A stretch of 64,000 nucleotides of DNA, taken from the NCBI RefSeq assembly GCF_000374465.1, contig NZ_KB894530.1, positions 215,264 to 279,263 of the forward strand. Direction: 5' to 3'. This document shows positions 53,019-62,093 of this stretch, piece after piece. The notes beneath the pieces were generated by a model. It saw only the letters and a program-made list of their open reading frames with translations. It ran no database searches and was not told the DNA's origin. Position numbers and translations under genes: made by a program. The DNA comes from Ahrensia kielensis DSM 5890 (lineage in GTDB: Bacteria; Pseudomonadota; Alphaproteobacteria; Rhizobiales; Rhizobiaceae). The number at the start of each line of letters is the position of its first letter. Within the stretch, counting starts at the first letter, position 1.

Positions 53019-53063
53019 TTTAGTTGACTTTGTCTACCTTATATTTTAGTTGACTAAATCAAC
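53019..53063. promoter_or_regulatory. Repeated operator motifs between marR-type and DUF2798 genes
   Basis: TTTAGTTGACTT at 53019-53030 and TTTAGTTGACTA at 53045-53056; the second continues to TCAAC, giving the palindrome GTTGA-CTAAA-TCAAC (53049-53063). Suitable for a MarR dimer. Confidence 0.55.
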
Positions 53064-53090
53064 CTAAATGAGTGTAGGCGAATAAACAAG

Positions 53091-53531
53091 ATGAACAAAA
53101 CGATCACCAAAATAGCCTTATTAGCTGCGATAATCATTGCGATGTCAGGTCTTATGACTGCCGTTATGACTTATGCTGGACTGCCTGATGGACAACGTTT
53201 TATGGATGCTTGGTTGCCTGTTTGGATGCAAGCAGCGTTAGTGGTCGCACCTTGCGGCTTTGCACTGATGTATCTCATCAGCAAAATAATCAACTTGCTG
53301 TTACCGAATATAACGGCAGGAACACAGAAAATTCTACTAGGGGCAATTATGGCTTTGGTTATGGAAAGCGTGATGGCTAGCGTTACAACTTTCCAATTAC
53401 ATGGTTGGGCAGACGGGTTTGGCGCGTATTGGGCAAGCGTTCTTTTAGCCGCATTGCCTGTGGCTGTCCTGATGAGCACCGCGATGACGATTTTCATCAA
53501 ACCTCGCTTAGATAAAATACTTAGCGCCTAA
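53091..53531 (+). CDS. DUF2798 family membrane protein
   Basis: 146 residues, four hydrophobic segments arranged as two pairs (ITKIALLAAIIIAMSGLMTAVMTY, WMQAALVVAPCGFALMYLIS; KILLGAIMALVMESVMASVTTF, YWASVLLAALPVAVLMSTAMTIF), the doubled form of DUF2798. Function unknown; a small transporter or membrane stress protein under MarR control is possible. Confidence 0.82.
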   Translation: MNKTITKIALLAAIIIAMSGLMTAVMTYAGLPDGQRFMDAWLPVWMQAALVVAPCGFALMYLISKIINLLLPNITAGTQKILLGAIMALVMESVMASVTTFQLHGWADGFGAYWASVLLAALPVAVLMSTAMTIFIKPRLDKILSA

Positions 53532-53625
53532 AGTAATCATCTTCTTTTGCTTTGGGTGTATCACAACGACGTAACCCTCGACTTCTCAAGACCTGTTGCC
53601 CAGCAGGCAAGCGAAGCGCCGCTGA

Positions 53626-53899
53626 GAGGGAGGAAAACCGACTGATAACGCGTATATCGAGTCATTCAACGGCAGCTTCAGGGAGGAGTGCCTGAATACG
53701 CACTGGCTTATGAGCCTTGACGACGCCCGCGAAAAACTGGAGACTTGGCGTGTAGACTACAATAATGTTCGGCCACACAGCGCAATCGGCAATAAGCCGC
53801 CGATATCGCTTATAAATCGCTCAAACGAACCAATTCACGCTTGAGCACTAACCCTGGAAAGTACTCCATCCGGGTGGTCCAAAGTTGGGGAGCAACTCA
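53626..53899 (+). pseudogene. IS3-family (IS407-type) transposase remnant
   Basis: About 70 codons of the integrase C-terminus are readable (53626-53844): PTDNAYIESFNGSFREECLN, WLMSLDDAREKLETW and DYNNVRPHSAIGNKPP, ending in TGA. The segment keeps the last catalytic Glu region (FREECLN). Behind it, GGGTGGTCCAAAGTTGGGG near 53873-53891 resembles the IS3-type right end. The upstream part of the element is missing. The rest of the 53532-53973 spacer shows no other gene. Confidence 0.85.
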
Positions 53900-53973
53900 A
53901 GAACATGGTGGCTTTGGCATGAAAGAATTCGTCAATGTGATGGCAATATTCTTATCTTGATGGATTTGCTGAT

Positions 53974-54357
53974 TTAGCTTTTTTCCCACATGTCTCTTAT
54001 CCGATCGCAAAGGGTGATGGGGTCAAAAGGTTTCACAATCACTCCGATGGCGCCGAGATCCATATATTGTTTTTGTTCCTGCACTTGGGCGCGAGCTGTC
54101 ATAAAAATTATGGGTATGTCCGCAACGCTAGGCATAGCTTTCATTCGCAGCATCGTTTCTGGCCCATCCATGTCAGGCATCATAACATCCATCAACACAA
54201 GCTGAGGGGAAAAGTTTTCTACTTCTTTCAAAGCGGTAATACCTGAAAAGCAATGGAGAACTTCAAAGTCACCAATATCTTCCAACGACATCTTCACGAT
54301 TTCGGCTATGCTTTCATCGTCTTCTACATATAGGATTTTTTGCAATGTATTACTCAT
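53974..54357 (-). CDS. Single-domain response regulator (receiver)
   Basis: 127 residues, receiver domain only. Acidic pocket ILYVEDDES (D13, D14), phospho-acceptor D57 in LVLMDVMMPDMDGPE, Thr/Ser switch in IFMTARAQ and Lys in VIVKPFDP. Without an output domain it probably passes phosphate on. It starts inside the stop of the large kinase gene (four-base overlap), so the kinase is its donor; the Hpt protein encoded on the other side of the kinase is a likely acceptor. Confidence 0.92.
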   Translation of the reverse strand: MSNTLQKILYVEDDESIAEIVKMSLEDIGDFEVLHCFSGITALKEVENFSPQLVLMDVMMPDMDGPETMLRMKAMPSVADIPIIFMTARAQVQEQKQYMDLGAIGVIVKPFDPITLCDRIRDMWEKS

Positions 54358-57305
54358 GCGATGTCCTTTATTCGATCGACCCTAATTGTTGGTATGTGAA
54401 AGCTAAATGTACTGCCTTTTCCAACAGTGCTAACGAAGCTAACCTCACCAGCAAAAGCCTCGATGATGGTTTTGGTGATGTTGAGACCAAGGCCAGTCCC
54501 CCCCTTTGTGCGGGTCGATGACCCGTCTTCTTGGGAAAACTTGTCAAATATTTTGCTGTGGAATGTTTTGCTTATCCCTGGCCCATTATCTGTCACAGAA
54601 ATATGCAACATATCCTCTGCAGTTATCTCAATCCTTATTTCAACGTCTTCTCCTGTGGGAGAGAATTTTGCCGCATTAGATAGAAGGTTTGTTAGAGCTT
54701 GATTGAAGCGGTGTGCATCTACGTTACAATAGGCTGCTGAGACCAAATTTTTGGTCACAAATTTTACGCTGTGACGCTCTGCATAACTGCTGTTTTGTTC
54801 GACAATATCAACGACAAGAGAAACCATTTCTGTTTCCTTGAGATCGTAATTCATCTTTCCGGCTGCGATTTTTTCTGTATCGAGAATATCGTTGACAAGA
54901 TAGGAGAGCCGCTCACTGTTTTCATAAGCAAGGCCAAGCAATTTTTCACTTTTGGGGTCCAATTGTTTATGATTTTTGGCACGCAACAAACCTAGAGCGC
55001 CCATGATGGACGTGATAGGGGTGCGCAGCTCGTGATTAACGGTAGAGATAAATTCGTCTTTCATAGAATCCATCTTTTTTCGTTCAGTAATATTTTCGGT
55101 AAACATGATTAGTCCACCGGGGGAACCGTCACCCTGACTCCATGGATGAAGTTCATACCGAATCCAATCTATGGCACCATCTTCTCGTAAAAATGGCTCT
55201 TCTTCAGATATGATGACTTCACCCAGAATAGCTCGCTTATGAAGAACGAGCCAATGGGATTGGTGGATAGGAATTTCTGGAAAAACCTCATAGTGACTTT
55301 TTCCAATTACATTTTTGTCCTGCAGACCGTAGTCTTTCTGCCATCGACTGCTCATAGCCAAATAGCGCACATCGGTATCAAACATGGCAACCGCAGCAGG
55401 GGTGTGGCGAACGAAGGTTGCTAGTAAATTTTCTTTTTCTTGAACGAGTGCGGTTTTTTGCTGAGCCGTCTGCGTTGTGAAAATAAGCTGTGCAATTAGC
55501 AACGATAAAACAAATCCAATAATAAGCGTCGTTTCAGGCAAGATAAATTGCGTTTGGCTTAAGTAGCTTGCGCTAGGTGTTACAGATAAAGACCACTGTT
55601 TGTCATGTAACTCTATGATCTCTGAAAAAAACAATTTTGTTTCAGTGGAGCCAGTTTTATTGGAATGATAAAAGGGGGCTCCATCGTATGAGAGAGTGAT
55701 TGCGAATTGTGAAGTGTTACTTCCTTGCAGCACATCACGCATTAACTCCTCGATGCTCAATATACCTGCAATGAAACCATCAAATTCACCATTTTTTCTC
55801 ACGGGGAAATATGAGATGAAAGCTTTGTAACCTTGGACTAAATCTAGCGGTGGCGTCAGCGTCACTTTATCGTGCGCTGCGGCTCCTTCCAATGCTTTCT
55901 GGCGCTCTTCATTGAATAGAATATTTAATCCAACTACGCGCTCGTTGCCTAATAAAGGCTCCACCCATTGAACTTGATAATTAGGATCTACCCATTCGAC
56001 CACTTTGAGACCAGGGTGATCTGTAATTAAGTTTTGAGCATCGCGTTGCCAGTATTGCCTCTTAGAGCCCTCAGCAGTTGTCCATCGATCCGCCATACGG
56101 GATAGCGCTTCAATTCGATTGTTAACGTTTGAGCTGATTACTTGTCTGAATACCTCTGCTTCTCGCTTTACGTCTTTAGATATCAATTCATTTTCTGTTT
56201 GGAGAATGATGTTGTAAACAAAAAGAGTCGCAACCGATATAAAGCAAAAGCCAATCGCAGGTAAAAAACGGTTGCGATGTAGGACTACCTCACCCTGATT
56301 TCGAATAGAACTCGTTACGACAAAAATACCGCAAAGTAGCGTAAAGAAAGAGCCAGTGACTGCGATGAGTAATGGTTCATTATTGCTTGTTTGTGATTCA
56401 AAAGACGCTGTGCTTGACCATTTGATCAACCAAGTTCGCTGCATAATTTGCAGCTCTTTTGTGATGGTAAAGAGCGGGGTGGAAGCTGCACTATCGGTGC
56501 TGTTTTTATAAATTAAGCTATCTTCAGAGTCATCAGCGCCATCATGTACTTCCAAATTGAGTGTGGTGCCCTGACTTTCAGTAAGATCATTCATAAAGTT
56601 TTTGCCAATAAAGGGGGCATAAACCCAACTTAAAAAAGCCTTTTGGCGTTGCTCAGCTGTATTTATGGGCATGGAAGGGTTGTATATGGGTGCCAGTAGT
56701 AAAAAACCGGGCGTCTGTTGAGCGTCCTGTACCAATAAAATACGTTTGGTGATGGCAGCTTTGCCGCTGTCTCTTGCTCTGTCAGCTGCTTCCGTGCGAT
56801 TTTTTTCAAATGCGATGTTAAGTCCGATCGCAGGTAGGTTTATACTTTCCGGCTCAATGTATCGGATGATGTAGTAATTGTTGTGAGAAACGTCAGGGTG
56901 AATGTTTAAGCGTCTGTTATTATTTAATAATTCTTTTTGTATGTATTCTTTTATGCTGTCTTTTTGAACATCTTCAATTATGCCGATACCGTTGATACCC
57001 GGAAAGTTAGTCGCCACATCCAGCGCATTTACGTAAGCTTTCCACTCATCATGGCTCACGCTGCCAGCACTTTCGACTAAGCCGCGCCCCCCCAACAGTG
57101 CCTGATGGTAGGAATCCATTCTATGGCGCAGTGCTCTTTCGCTTTCCAACGCCATTGTTTCAAATTTTGCTTGAGATGCTTGAGCTAGGTTTTCGGTTGC
57201 CACATGCCAAGCATAGTATGTCAGTGATGCCGGTATTATCATAATGGCAAGCATGCGCAGCAAAAGTCTGGGCAGGGCACGTTCAGAGATGATCTTTTTT
57301 GGCAT
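54354..57305 (-). CDS. Membrane hybrid-sensor histidine kinase with CHASE-type domains and PAS
   Basis: 983 residues. Order: a first membrane helix (about 13-33); a periplasmic CHASE domain (about 75-290, with RHRMDSYHQALLGGRGLVESA and FPGINGIGIIEDV); two helices (about 308-365); a second CHASE-like periplasmic part (about 385-560, LKVVEWVDPNYQVQWVEPLLGNE); a further helix near 600-620; PAS (about 640-755); HisKA with H758 in STVNHELRTPITSIMGALGLL; and an ATPase domain (NAAKFSPTGEDVEI, DNGPGISKTF, GGTGLGLNI). No receiver is attached: that is a separate gene coupled downstream. Two extracellular sensing modules imply a small-molecule signal. Confidence 0.92.
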   Translation of the reverse strand: MPKKIISERALPRLLLRMLAIMIIPASLTYYAWHVATENLAQASQAKFETMALESERALRHRMDSYHQALLGGRGLVESAGSVSHDEWKAYVNALDVATNFPGINGIGIIEDVQKDSIKEYIQKELLNNNRRLNIHPDVSHNNYYIIRYIEPESINLPAIGLNIAFEKNRTEAADRARDSGKAAITKRILLVQDAQQTPGFLLLAPIYNPSMPINTAEQRQKAFLSWVYAPFIGKNFMNDLTESQGTTLNLEVHDGADDSEDSLIYKNSTDSAASTPLFTITKELQIMQRTWLIKWSSTASFESQTSNNEPLLIAVTGSFFTLLCGIFVVTSSIRNQGEVVLHRNRFLPAIGFCFISVATLFVYNIILQTENELISKDVKREAEVFRQVISSNVNNRIEALSRMADRWTTAEGSKRQYWQRDAQNLITDHPGLKVVEWVDPNYQVQWVEPLLGNERVVGLNILFNEERQKALEGAAAHDKVTLTPPLDLVQGYKAFISYFPVRKNGEFDGFIAGILSIEELMRDVLQGSNTSQFAITLSYDGAPFYHSNKTGSTETKLFFSEIIELHDKQWSLSVTPSASYLSQTQFILPETTLIIGFVLSLLIAQLIFTTQTAQQKTALVQEKENLLATFVRHTPAAVAMFDTDVRYLAMSSRWQKDYGLQDKNVIGKSHYEVFPEIPIHQSHWLVLHKRAILGEVIISEEEPFLREDGAIDWIRYELHPWSQGDGSPGGLIMFTENITERKKMDSMKDEFISTVNHELRTPITSIMGALGLLRAKNHKQLDPKSEKLLGLAYENSERLSYLVNDILDTEKIAAGKMNYDLKETEMVSLVVDIVEQNSSYAERHSVKFVTKNLVSAAYCNVDAHRFNQALTNLLSNAAKFSPTGEDVEIRIEITAEDMLHISVTDNGPGISKTFHSKIFDKFSQEDGSSTRTKGGTGLGLNITKTIIEAFAGEVSFVSTVGKGSTFSFHIPTIRVDRIKDIA

Positions 57306-57347
57306 GAATTGCCCTTGTTAATTTAGATGCACTGTTGAGTGTTTAAT

Positions 57348-57716
57348 TTATCGATAGCGATCGAGCAGGGCTGATTGATTTGGGTGAGTGCAGGCGACGC
57401 TTTTTTGCAGTTCATGGTTGAGTGACTGAAGCCGTGCATATTCTTGCGCTAAAGGTAATTTTTTAGCGTCAATATAACCCTTTAATTGATCTTCTAGCTG
57501 CTCAGCAATATGGCTTACTTGCATAAAGCCCATCGTGCCGCTGCTCCCTTTTAACTTATGCGTTAAAAAGAATATTTTTTGAAAACTATCAGAATTCTGG
57601 CCATTTTCCGCTGAGTGCATAAGCGAATTTATTGCCTGTGCTTCCGATCTAATTGTCGCACAATGTTTCTCTACTAATAAAAACAGTTTTGCTTTGAGGT
57701 CATCTTTTTGCTGCAT
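57348..57716 (-). CDS. Histidine phosphotransfer (Hpt) protein
   Basis: 122 residues from the ATG at 57716; an open frame extends upstream to 58049, but that part runs antisense through the divergent gene. Hpt four-helix bundle with the phospho-His H53 in FLTHKLKGSSGTMGF. It lies 42 bases before the kinase gene on the same strand, so kinase, receiver and Hpt are probably co-transcribed as a relay. It could deliver phosphate to the receiver of the divergent TackOD1 protein. Confidence 0.85.
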   Translation of the reverse strand: MQQKDDLKAKLFLLVEKHCATIRSEAQAINSLMHSAENGQNSDSFQKIFFLTHKLKGSSGTMGFMQVSHIAEQLEDQLKGYIDAKKLPLAQEYARLQSLNHELQKSVACTHPNQSALLDRYR

Positions 57717-57876
57717 GCGAGCAGTGTGTATGAAAAAGTTTAAGAAAAAGATTATTTTAGAGAGTGTAAGAAATCGCATAATCGTTAAGGGAAATTTTAA
57801 CTTATTGTCGGACGCTGTGTGAAGCTTTCGGAACATCCATGTGCCGTTAGAAACCAAAGCGTAGCAGGTCTGTGTA

Positions 57877-59616
57877 ATGAGTAACTTTGCGATTGATTTT
57901 AGTCCGGAACTAATAGCGGCCAAGCGCGTCCTGCTGGTCGAAGACAGTTCGGTCACGCAAGATCTCATCCAATTGGTGCTAAGCCAAGGCGGACATAGTG
58001 TTGATATTTTTTCTGAGGGCAAAGCGGCTCTTGAAGCGTTAAAAACCAATAAATATGACGTTGCGCTCGTGGATTATCACCTGCCTGATATGACGGGTAT
58101 CGAGCTCGTTACACAATATACTCAAAAAGTGTCTGACGGTGCACGGCCGTACTTTGTCGCGATAACGGGCGACATGAAGTCCTTATTGAGAGACCGATCC
58201 GTTACCACTGTTTTTGACCGGTTGATGCCAAAGCCGTTAGATATTGATGCCGTTTGTACGCTCGTTGAAACTGCTGAAGTAGATGAAGCTAAAAAAAGTA
58301 ATGCGGATGACACGTCCCGAGTCGAGCTGACACAAATTCCAGATTTTCTAATTGCCACATTGGAAAGCCTGAATATGCGCTTTTTGCGTTGGCCGGAAGA
58401 TTTACGTTCATCCGCCTCAGTCAAAGTGGATGATTACGATGCATTACTTGTGACAGATGCCTCAAGTTTTTCGCAAGTTTGGACTGTGCCAGGTGCTCAT
58501 CTTCTGCCGGTTATTGATGCCACTGGTTCATTAGGTTCCTGCGCAGACATTGATGGCACAGCATTACGCATGAGCGACGTTAAGCGAGTATCAGACATCG
58601 TACAGAGCTTTTTTGAGCGCCGAATGCAAATGTACAGTGATGTTGCTCAGTCGTCAGATTTTGCCGATAAATTGCTTGGGCGAATGTGGGTCACTGGCAA
58701 AACACTTACGCCGGTTTACTCAGGAGCCGATAAAAGTCTGGTTGATTTTCCGGTGCCAATTGAAACCCGAGAATTGATGGGGCTTATAAAGCAAATATCA
58801 GCAAACGCTCATTTGTCACCTACCTTTTTTGATAGGTTTCATGAATGCGCTCAATGTTTATCATCTCGTTTCAATGTTCGCGAAGAGTGCCCGAGTTGCC
58901 AATCAACACAGCTGAATGATGAGTCATACATCCACCACTTTCAGTGCGCTTATCAGGGGCCTGAAAGTGATTTCACTCAAGGGCAGGATTTGGTTTGCCC
59001 AAAGTGCCGACACACTTTGAAGCATTTCGGACGGGATTATGATCGGCCAGGCCAAATGGTGGTTTGTGGCGGCTGTAAATCCGCTACATCTGAGCCATTT
59101 GTAGGATTTGTATGTTGCGATTGTAGTCATCGAACTGATGGTGACACTATTGAAACAGTAGATGTTTTTTCAGCGACGCTGACTGAAGCAGGCGAACGTT
59201 ATCTTCGAGCGGGTACTACCCAAATCGGCATCAGCGAAAAGGCCTTACGTTTTGCAGACCTGCCGCTTGAACTCGTGATCTATTTGAACAAGTTGGCACG
59301 CGCCTATAATGAACATAAAGTTCCATTTAGCCTTTGTTATATAACTTATAAAAATGAGGCATCGGTTATTACCGAGCATGGCACACGCCATGTTTCACAA
59401 GCGCGCCGCGTTTTCTTCGAGGCGTTAGGTCAAGCCATATCGATTGACAAGAAAACGTTCCGTGGTTCGACGTATGATTTTGTTCTGGTCGGCAATTTGG
59501 AACCTGATAAAGCAAAATTACTACTGGAAGAGGCATCAAGATTTGCAGAAGGCGCGATCAAAATTGATTTGGCGCCGGAGTATCAGTTGTTTGGACCTGC
59601 GGACTTTTCTGCATGA
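57877..59616 (+). CDS. Receiver - TackOD1 zinc-binding - degenerate GGDEF-like protein
   Basis: 579 residues, cytoplasmic. Receiver at about 15-135 with acidic E22/D23 and acceptor D66 in VALVDYHLPDMTG. The middle to late part (about 320-415) is a TackOD1-type domain with many paired cysteines: HECAQCLSSRF, ECPSCQS, YIHHFQCAYQGPESDF, LVCPKCRHTLKHFGRDYDRPGQ, VVCGGC, CCDC. The C-terminal 120 residues (KVPFSLCYITYKNEA ... ARRVFFEALGQAISIDKKTFRGSTYDFVLVG) look like a GGDEF fold without the catalytic motif. It overlaps a glycosyltransferase gene by four bases, so it likely controls polysaccharide synthesis after phosphorylation. Confidence 0.85.
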   Translation: MSNFAIDFSPELIAAKRVLLVEDSSVTQDLIQLVLSQGGHSVDIFSEGKAALEALKTNKYDVALVDYHLPDMTGIELVTQYTQKVSDGARPYFVAITGDMKSLLRDRSVTTVFDRLMPKPLDIDAVCTLVETAEVDEAKKSNADDTSRVELTQIPDFLIATLESLNMRFLRWPEDLRSSASVKVDDYDALLVTDASSFSQVWTVPGAHLLPVIDATGSLGSCADIDGTALRMSDVKRVSDIVQSFFERRMQMYSDVAQSSDFADKLLGRMWVTGKTLTPVYSGADKSLVDFPVPIETRELMGLIKQISANAHLSPTFFDRFHECAQCLSSRFNVREECPSCQSTQLNDESYIHHFQCAYQGPESDFTQGQDLVCPKCRHTLKHFGRDYDRPGQMVVCGGCKSATSEPFVGFVCCDCSHRTDGDTIETVDVFSATLTEAGERYLRAGTTQIGISEKALRFADLPLELVIYLNKLARAYNEHKVPFSLCYITYKNEASVITEHGTRHVSQARRVFFEALGQAISIDKKTFRGSTYDFVLVGNLEPDKAKLLLEEASRFAEGAIKIDLAPEYQLFGPADFSA

Positions 59617-60881
59617 CCAGCTATTTTGGTGAAGCGCTGGATTATTTAACGGCTCAAAGTTTTGCCAGTTTGCTGGCATTATATTGGTTTGTATTCATCT
59701 TTGAGGTGCCGCGCTATTTTTTGGCGTTTTTAGTCGTTATTTTGGTACCACGCGAAAAGTCTCAAGATGAGCGCGACGGCAAACCGTTCCCCGGTAAGGT
59801 CAGCATAATTATTGCGGGTCACAGTGAGGAAACTGCGATTGAGCGTTGCGTCATGGGATTGTATGAGCAAAGCCGCATTCCAGATGAAATCATTGTGGTA
59901 AGCGATGGCTCTACCGATAAGATGGCGTCTAAATTGGGCGATTTATTACGCCGTGGGCTTATCACGCAGGCGCACAGCACGGATCTACGATCTGGCAAGT
60001 CAGCTGGCTCGAACATGGCTGCTCGATGGGCAAGCGGCGATATCGTCATCAATATTGATTGTGATTGCTCTTTTGATCGCGATGCAATTCTGAATGTTAT
60101 TAAACCGTTTGCTGACCCTGAAGTGGTAGCTGTCTCCGGTAATATTTTGGTACGCAACGAACGTGCGTCGCTCGTCAGCACATTTCAAGCAATAGAATAT
60201 CTCGTTACGATATCACTTGGCAAACAAGCTGCTGATCGTTTGAATCAAGTATCATGCGTTTCCGGCGCTTTTGGTGCTTTTCGTAACGACGCTTATCAAG
60301 CCGTTGGCGGGCTTGATGCAGGGGGTGGGGAAGACTTGGATCTCACCCTTCGGCTTCGCCGTAATGGCGGGCGTATTCGCTTTGTCGAAGACGCGATCTG
60401 CTACACGGATGTTCCCGAGACCTTAAATAGTTTTGTAAAACAGCGTTTTCGCTGGGAGCGTGATGCGGTGCGTTTGCGCTATCGCAAGCACCGCTATTTT
60501 CTCAATCCGTTTAGCCCATATTTCTCTATTAAAGAGCTGGTCCATGAATTGGAATTTTTATTCTTTAATGTGATATCGGCCGCTATGTTGCCTTTTTACA
60601 TTCTTTGGATGTTCTCACTTTATGGCAGCTTTGCGTTTGTGATTTTGCTCTCAGCTCAGCTTGGACTGCTGGTCCTTGATGTAGCTACATTCTTAATGGC
60701 GGCTTACGCAACACCGAAAAATCGCAGTTACGAGCTTATTCCATTTCTGGTCGGATATACGGTTTTCAATGGCGTATATATGCGGTTTGTTCGACTGTTA
60801 GCATATCTACAGGAATGGATTTTCAGGGCGTCATATCGGGACACTTATGTGCCCGATAAAGTACACGATGTACGGGGATAA
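59613..60881 (+). CDS. Membrane family 2 glycosyltransferase (processive type)
   Basis: 422 residues. An N-terminal helix (FASLLALYWFVFIFEVPRYFLAFLVVILV), a GT2 domain (KVSIIIAGHSEETAIERCVMGLYEQS; DIVINIDCDCSFD with the DxD-like metal site; GGGEDLDLTLRLRRNGGRIRF with the ED base) and the processivity signature QRFRW (residue ~272), then three to four C-terminal helices. It resembles poly-N-acetylglucosamine and hyaluronan/cellulose-type synthases. The partner regulator overlaps its start, and an HlyD-like protein follows after six bases. The polymer is unknown. Confidence 0.9.
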   Translation: MTSYFGEALDYLTAQSFASLLALYWFVFIFEVPRYFLAFLVVILVPREKSQDERDGKPFPGKVSIIIAGHSEETAIERCVMGLYEQSRIPDEIIVVSDGSTDKMASKLGDLLRRGLITQAHSTDLRSGKSAGSNMAARWASGDIVINIDCDCSFDRDAILNVIKPFADPEVVAVSGNILVRNERASLVSTFQAIEYLVTISLGKQAADRLNQVSCVSGAFGAFRNDAYQAVGGLDAGGGEDLDLTLRLRRNGGRIRFVEDAICYTDVPETLNSFVKQRFRWERDAVRLRYRKHRYFLNPFSPYFSIKELVHELEFLFFNVISAAMLPFYILWMFSLYGSFAFVILLSAQLGLLVLDVATFLMAAYATPKNRSYELIPFLVGYTVFNGVYMRFVRLLAYLQEWIFRASYRDTYVPDKVHDVRG

Positions 60882-60887
60882 ATAGAC

Positions 60888-61913
60888 ATGCGCAAATTAA
60901 GACAACGCCCGAGATCGGACACCTCGGTAAATCAACCCCGCCGCGCTGCAGGTACGATGGGACGGCGAGTTTATTTAGTGCTCTTGGCACTTCTTGCCGT
61001 GGCACTTGGTAATTACATCTGGGGGGACATGTTGTTTCTGCGCGCTGACGGACTCGTCCTAAGGGAGAGGGCGCTCGTAGAGGCGACATCCACCATCAGA
61101 GTGGAAGAAGTTGCTGTGCGTCGCGGACAAGGTGTTAGCGCTGGACAAACGCTTTTGAAGGTCGGGTCTATTGAAATTCTTGAGCGTATTGCGGATTATG
61201 CCTCGCGCAATGCTGAACTGGTTGAGCGGGAAGCTGCATTGCGCTCCCGCGCTAATATTGTGGGCGAGATTCTGCCATTGGCTGACAAGCGAATGAATGA
61301 AACGTCGCGCATGGTTCAAGAGCTTCAAGATCTTAAAGCAAAAAGTATTGTCTCTTCACAACGCTTGGAAGAGGTGACAGCGGTTGCCTATACAGCTCAA
61401 ACTGAATTTGTTCGCCTAAGCTCAGAGAAGGAAAGCTTAGTGGCAGAAATTGAAGCTATAGCACAGGCGCGCGCACATTCATTGGAGGCATTGAGCAACC
61501 TTGAAGAGTATTATGCTAACGGCATTGTTAGTGCGTCAAAATCTGGGCAGGTTGGCGAAATTGTGCCCTCCGTTGGTGAAGTCTTTCGCGCGGGCGATTC
61601 AATGCTATCGGTCATATCTGGTGACGCATATGTGCTGGTATATTTACCAACGAATTACTGGTTTCAACTTGATGCGGGGATGAAGGTGGAAATTGCAAAC
61701 GGTCGTCAAAGTGCCGTTGGCTACATATCTGAAATATTGCCTGTTTCGCAGTCTGTCCCGCCAGAATTTCAGCAGGCATTTAGGCCAGATCAAACGCGCC
61801 AATTAGCACGCGTGGAGTTTGAAGAACCTTCCCTTTTTCCAACTGCGGCTAATGTTCGAGTGACACGCCCTAATATTGTTCATCAAGCATATGCTTGGTT
61901 AAAAGAACTATAG
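60888..61913 (+). CDS. HlyD-like membrane fusion protein
   Basis: 341 residues with one membrane helix (about 25-45, VYLVLLALLAVALGNYIW), a short lipoyl-like start (ALVEATSTIRVEEVAVRRGQGVSAGQTLLKVG), a long coiled coil (about 95-215, rich in Glu, Gln and Leu) and a closing lipoyl/beta-barrel part (GIVSASKSGQVGEIVPSVGEVFRAGDSML; VLVYLPTNYW). The layout is that of HlyD/EmrA and of Alg44-like polysaccharide export partners. It follows the glycosyltransferase closely, pointing to passage of the polymer through the periplasm. No outer-membrane channel is in the window. Confidence 0.87.
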   Translation: MRKLRQRPRSDTSVNQPRRAAGTMGRRVYLVLLALLAVALGNYIWGDMLFLRADGLVLRERALVEATSTIRVEEVAVRRGQGVSAGQTLLKVGSIEILERIADYASRNAELVEREAALRSRANIVGEILPLADKRMNETSRMVQELQDLKAKSIVSSQRLEEVTAVAYTAQTEFVRLSSEKESLVAEIEAIAQARAHSLEALSNLEEYYANGIVSASKSGQVGEIVPSVGEVFRAGDSMLSVISGDAYVLVYLPTNYWFQLDAGMKVEIANGRQSAVGYISEILPVSQSVPPEFQQAFRPDQTRQLARVEFEEPSLFPTAANVRVTRPNIVHQAYAWLKEL

Positions 61914-61942
61914 GATAAACTTCAAATTGTGCTGCTAAACAT

Positions 61943-61965
61943 GAACACCTTACCTAGCGGTGTTC
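61943..61965 (+). terminator. Possible hairpin behind the HlyD-like gene
   Basis: GAACACC (61943-61949) pairs with GGTGTTC (61959-61965) around nine bases. A competing pairing with AACACC further on is possible, and no T-run follows, so function as a terminator is uncertain. Confidence 0.35.
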
Positions 61966-62093
61966 GATGTCAACACCGGCAAAATTACAATTTAAACAAA
62001 TATCAAGGTTCCTGCTTTTAGGATAAATCTAAATCGAAAAACGGTGGTCGGCTTTTTGCTTTATCGTTAAACCTAGATAGCTAAGGTCCATAA

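Noticed and set aside
57717..58049. N-terminal extension of the Hpt ORF
   Set aside because: It runs antisense through the start of the receiver-TackOD1 gene and lacks Hpt similarity; ATG 57716 starts the domain.
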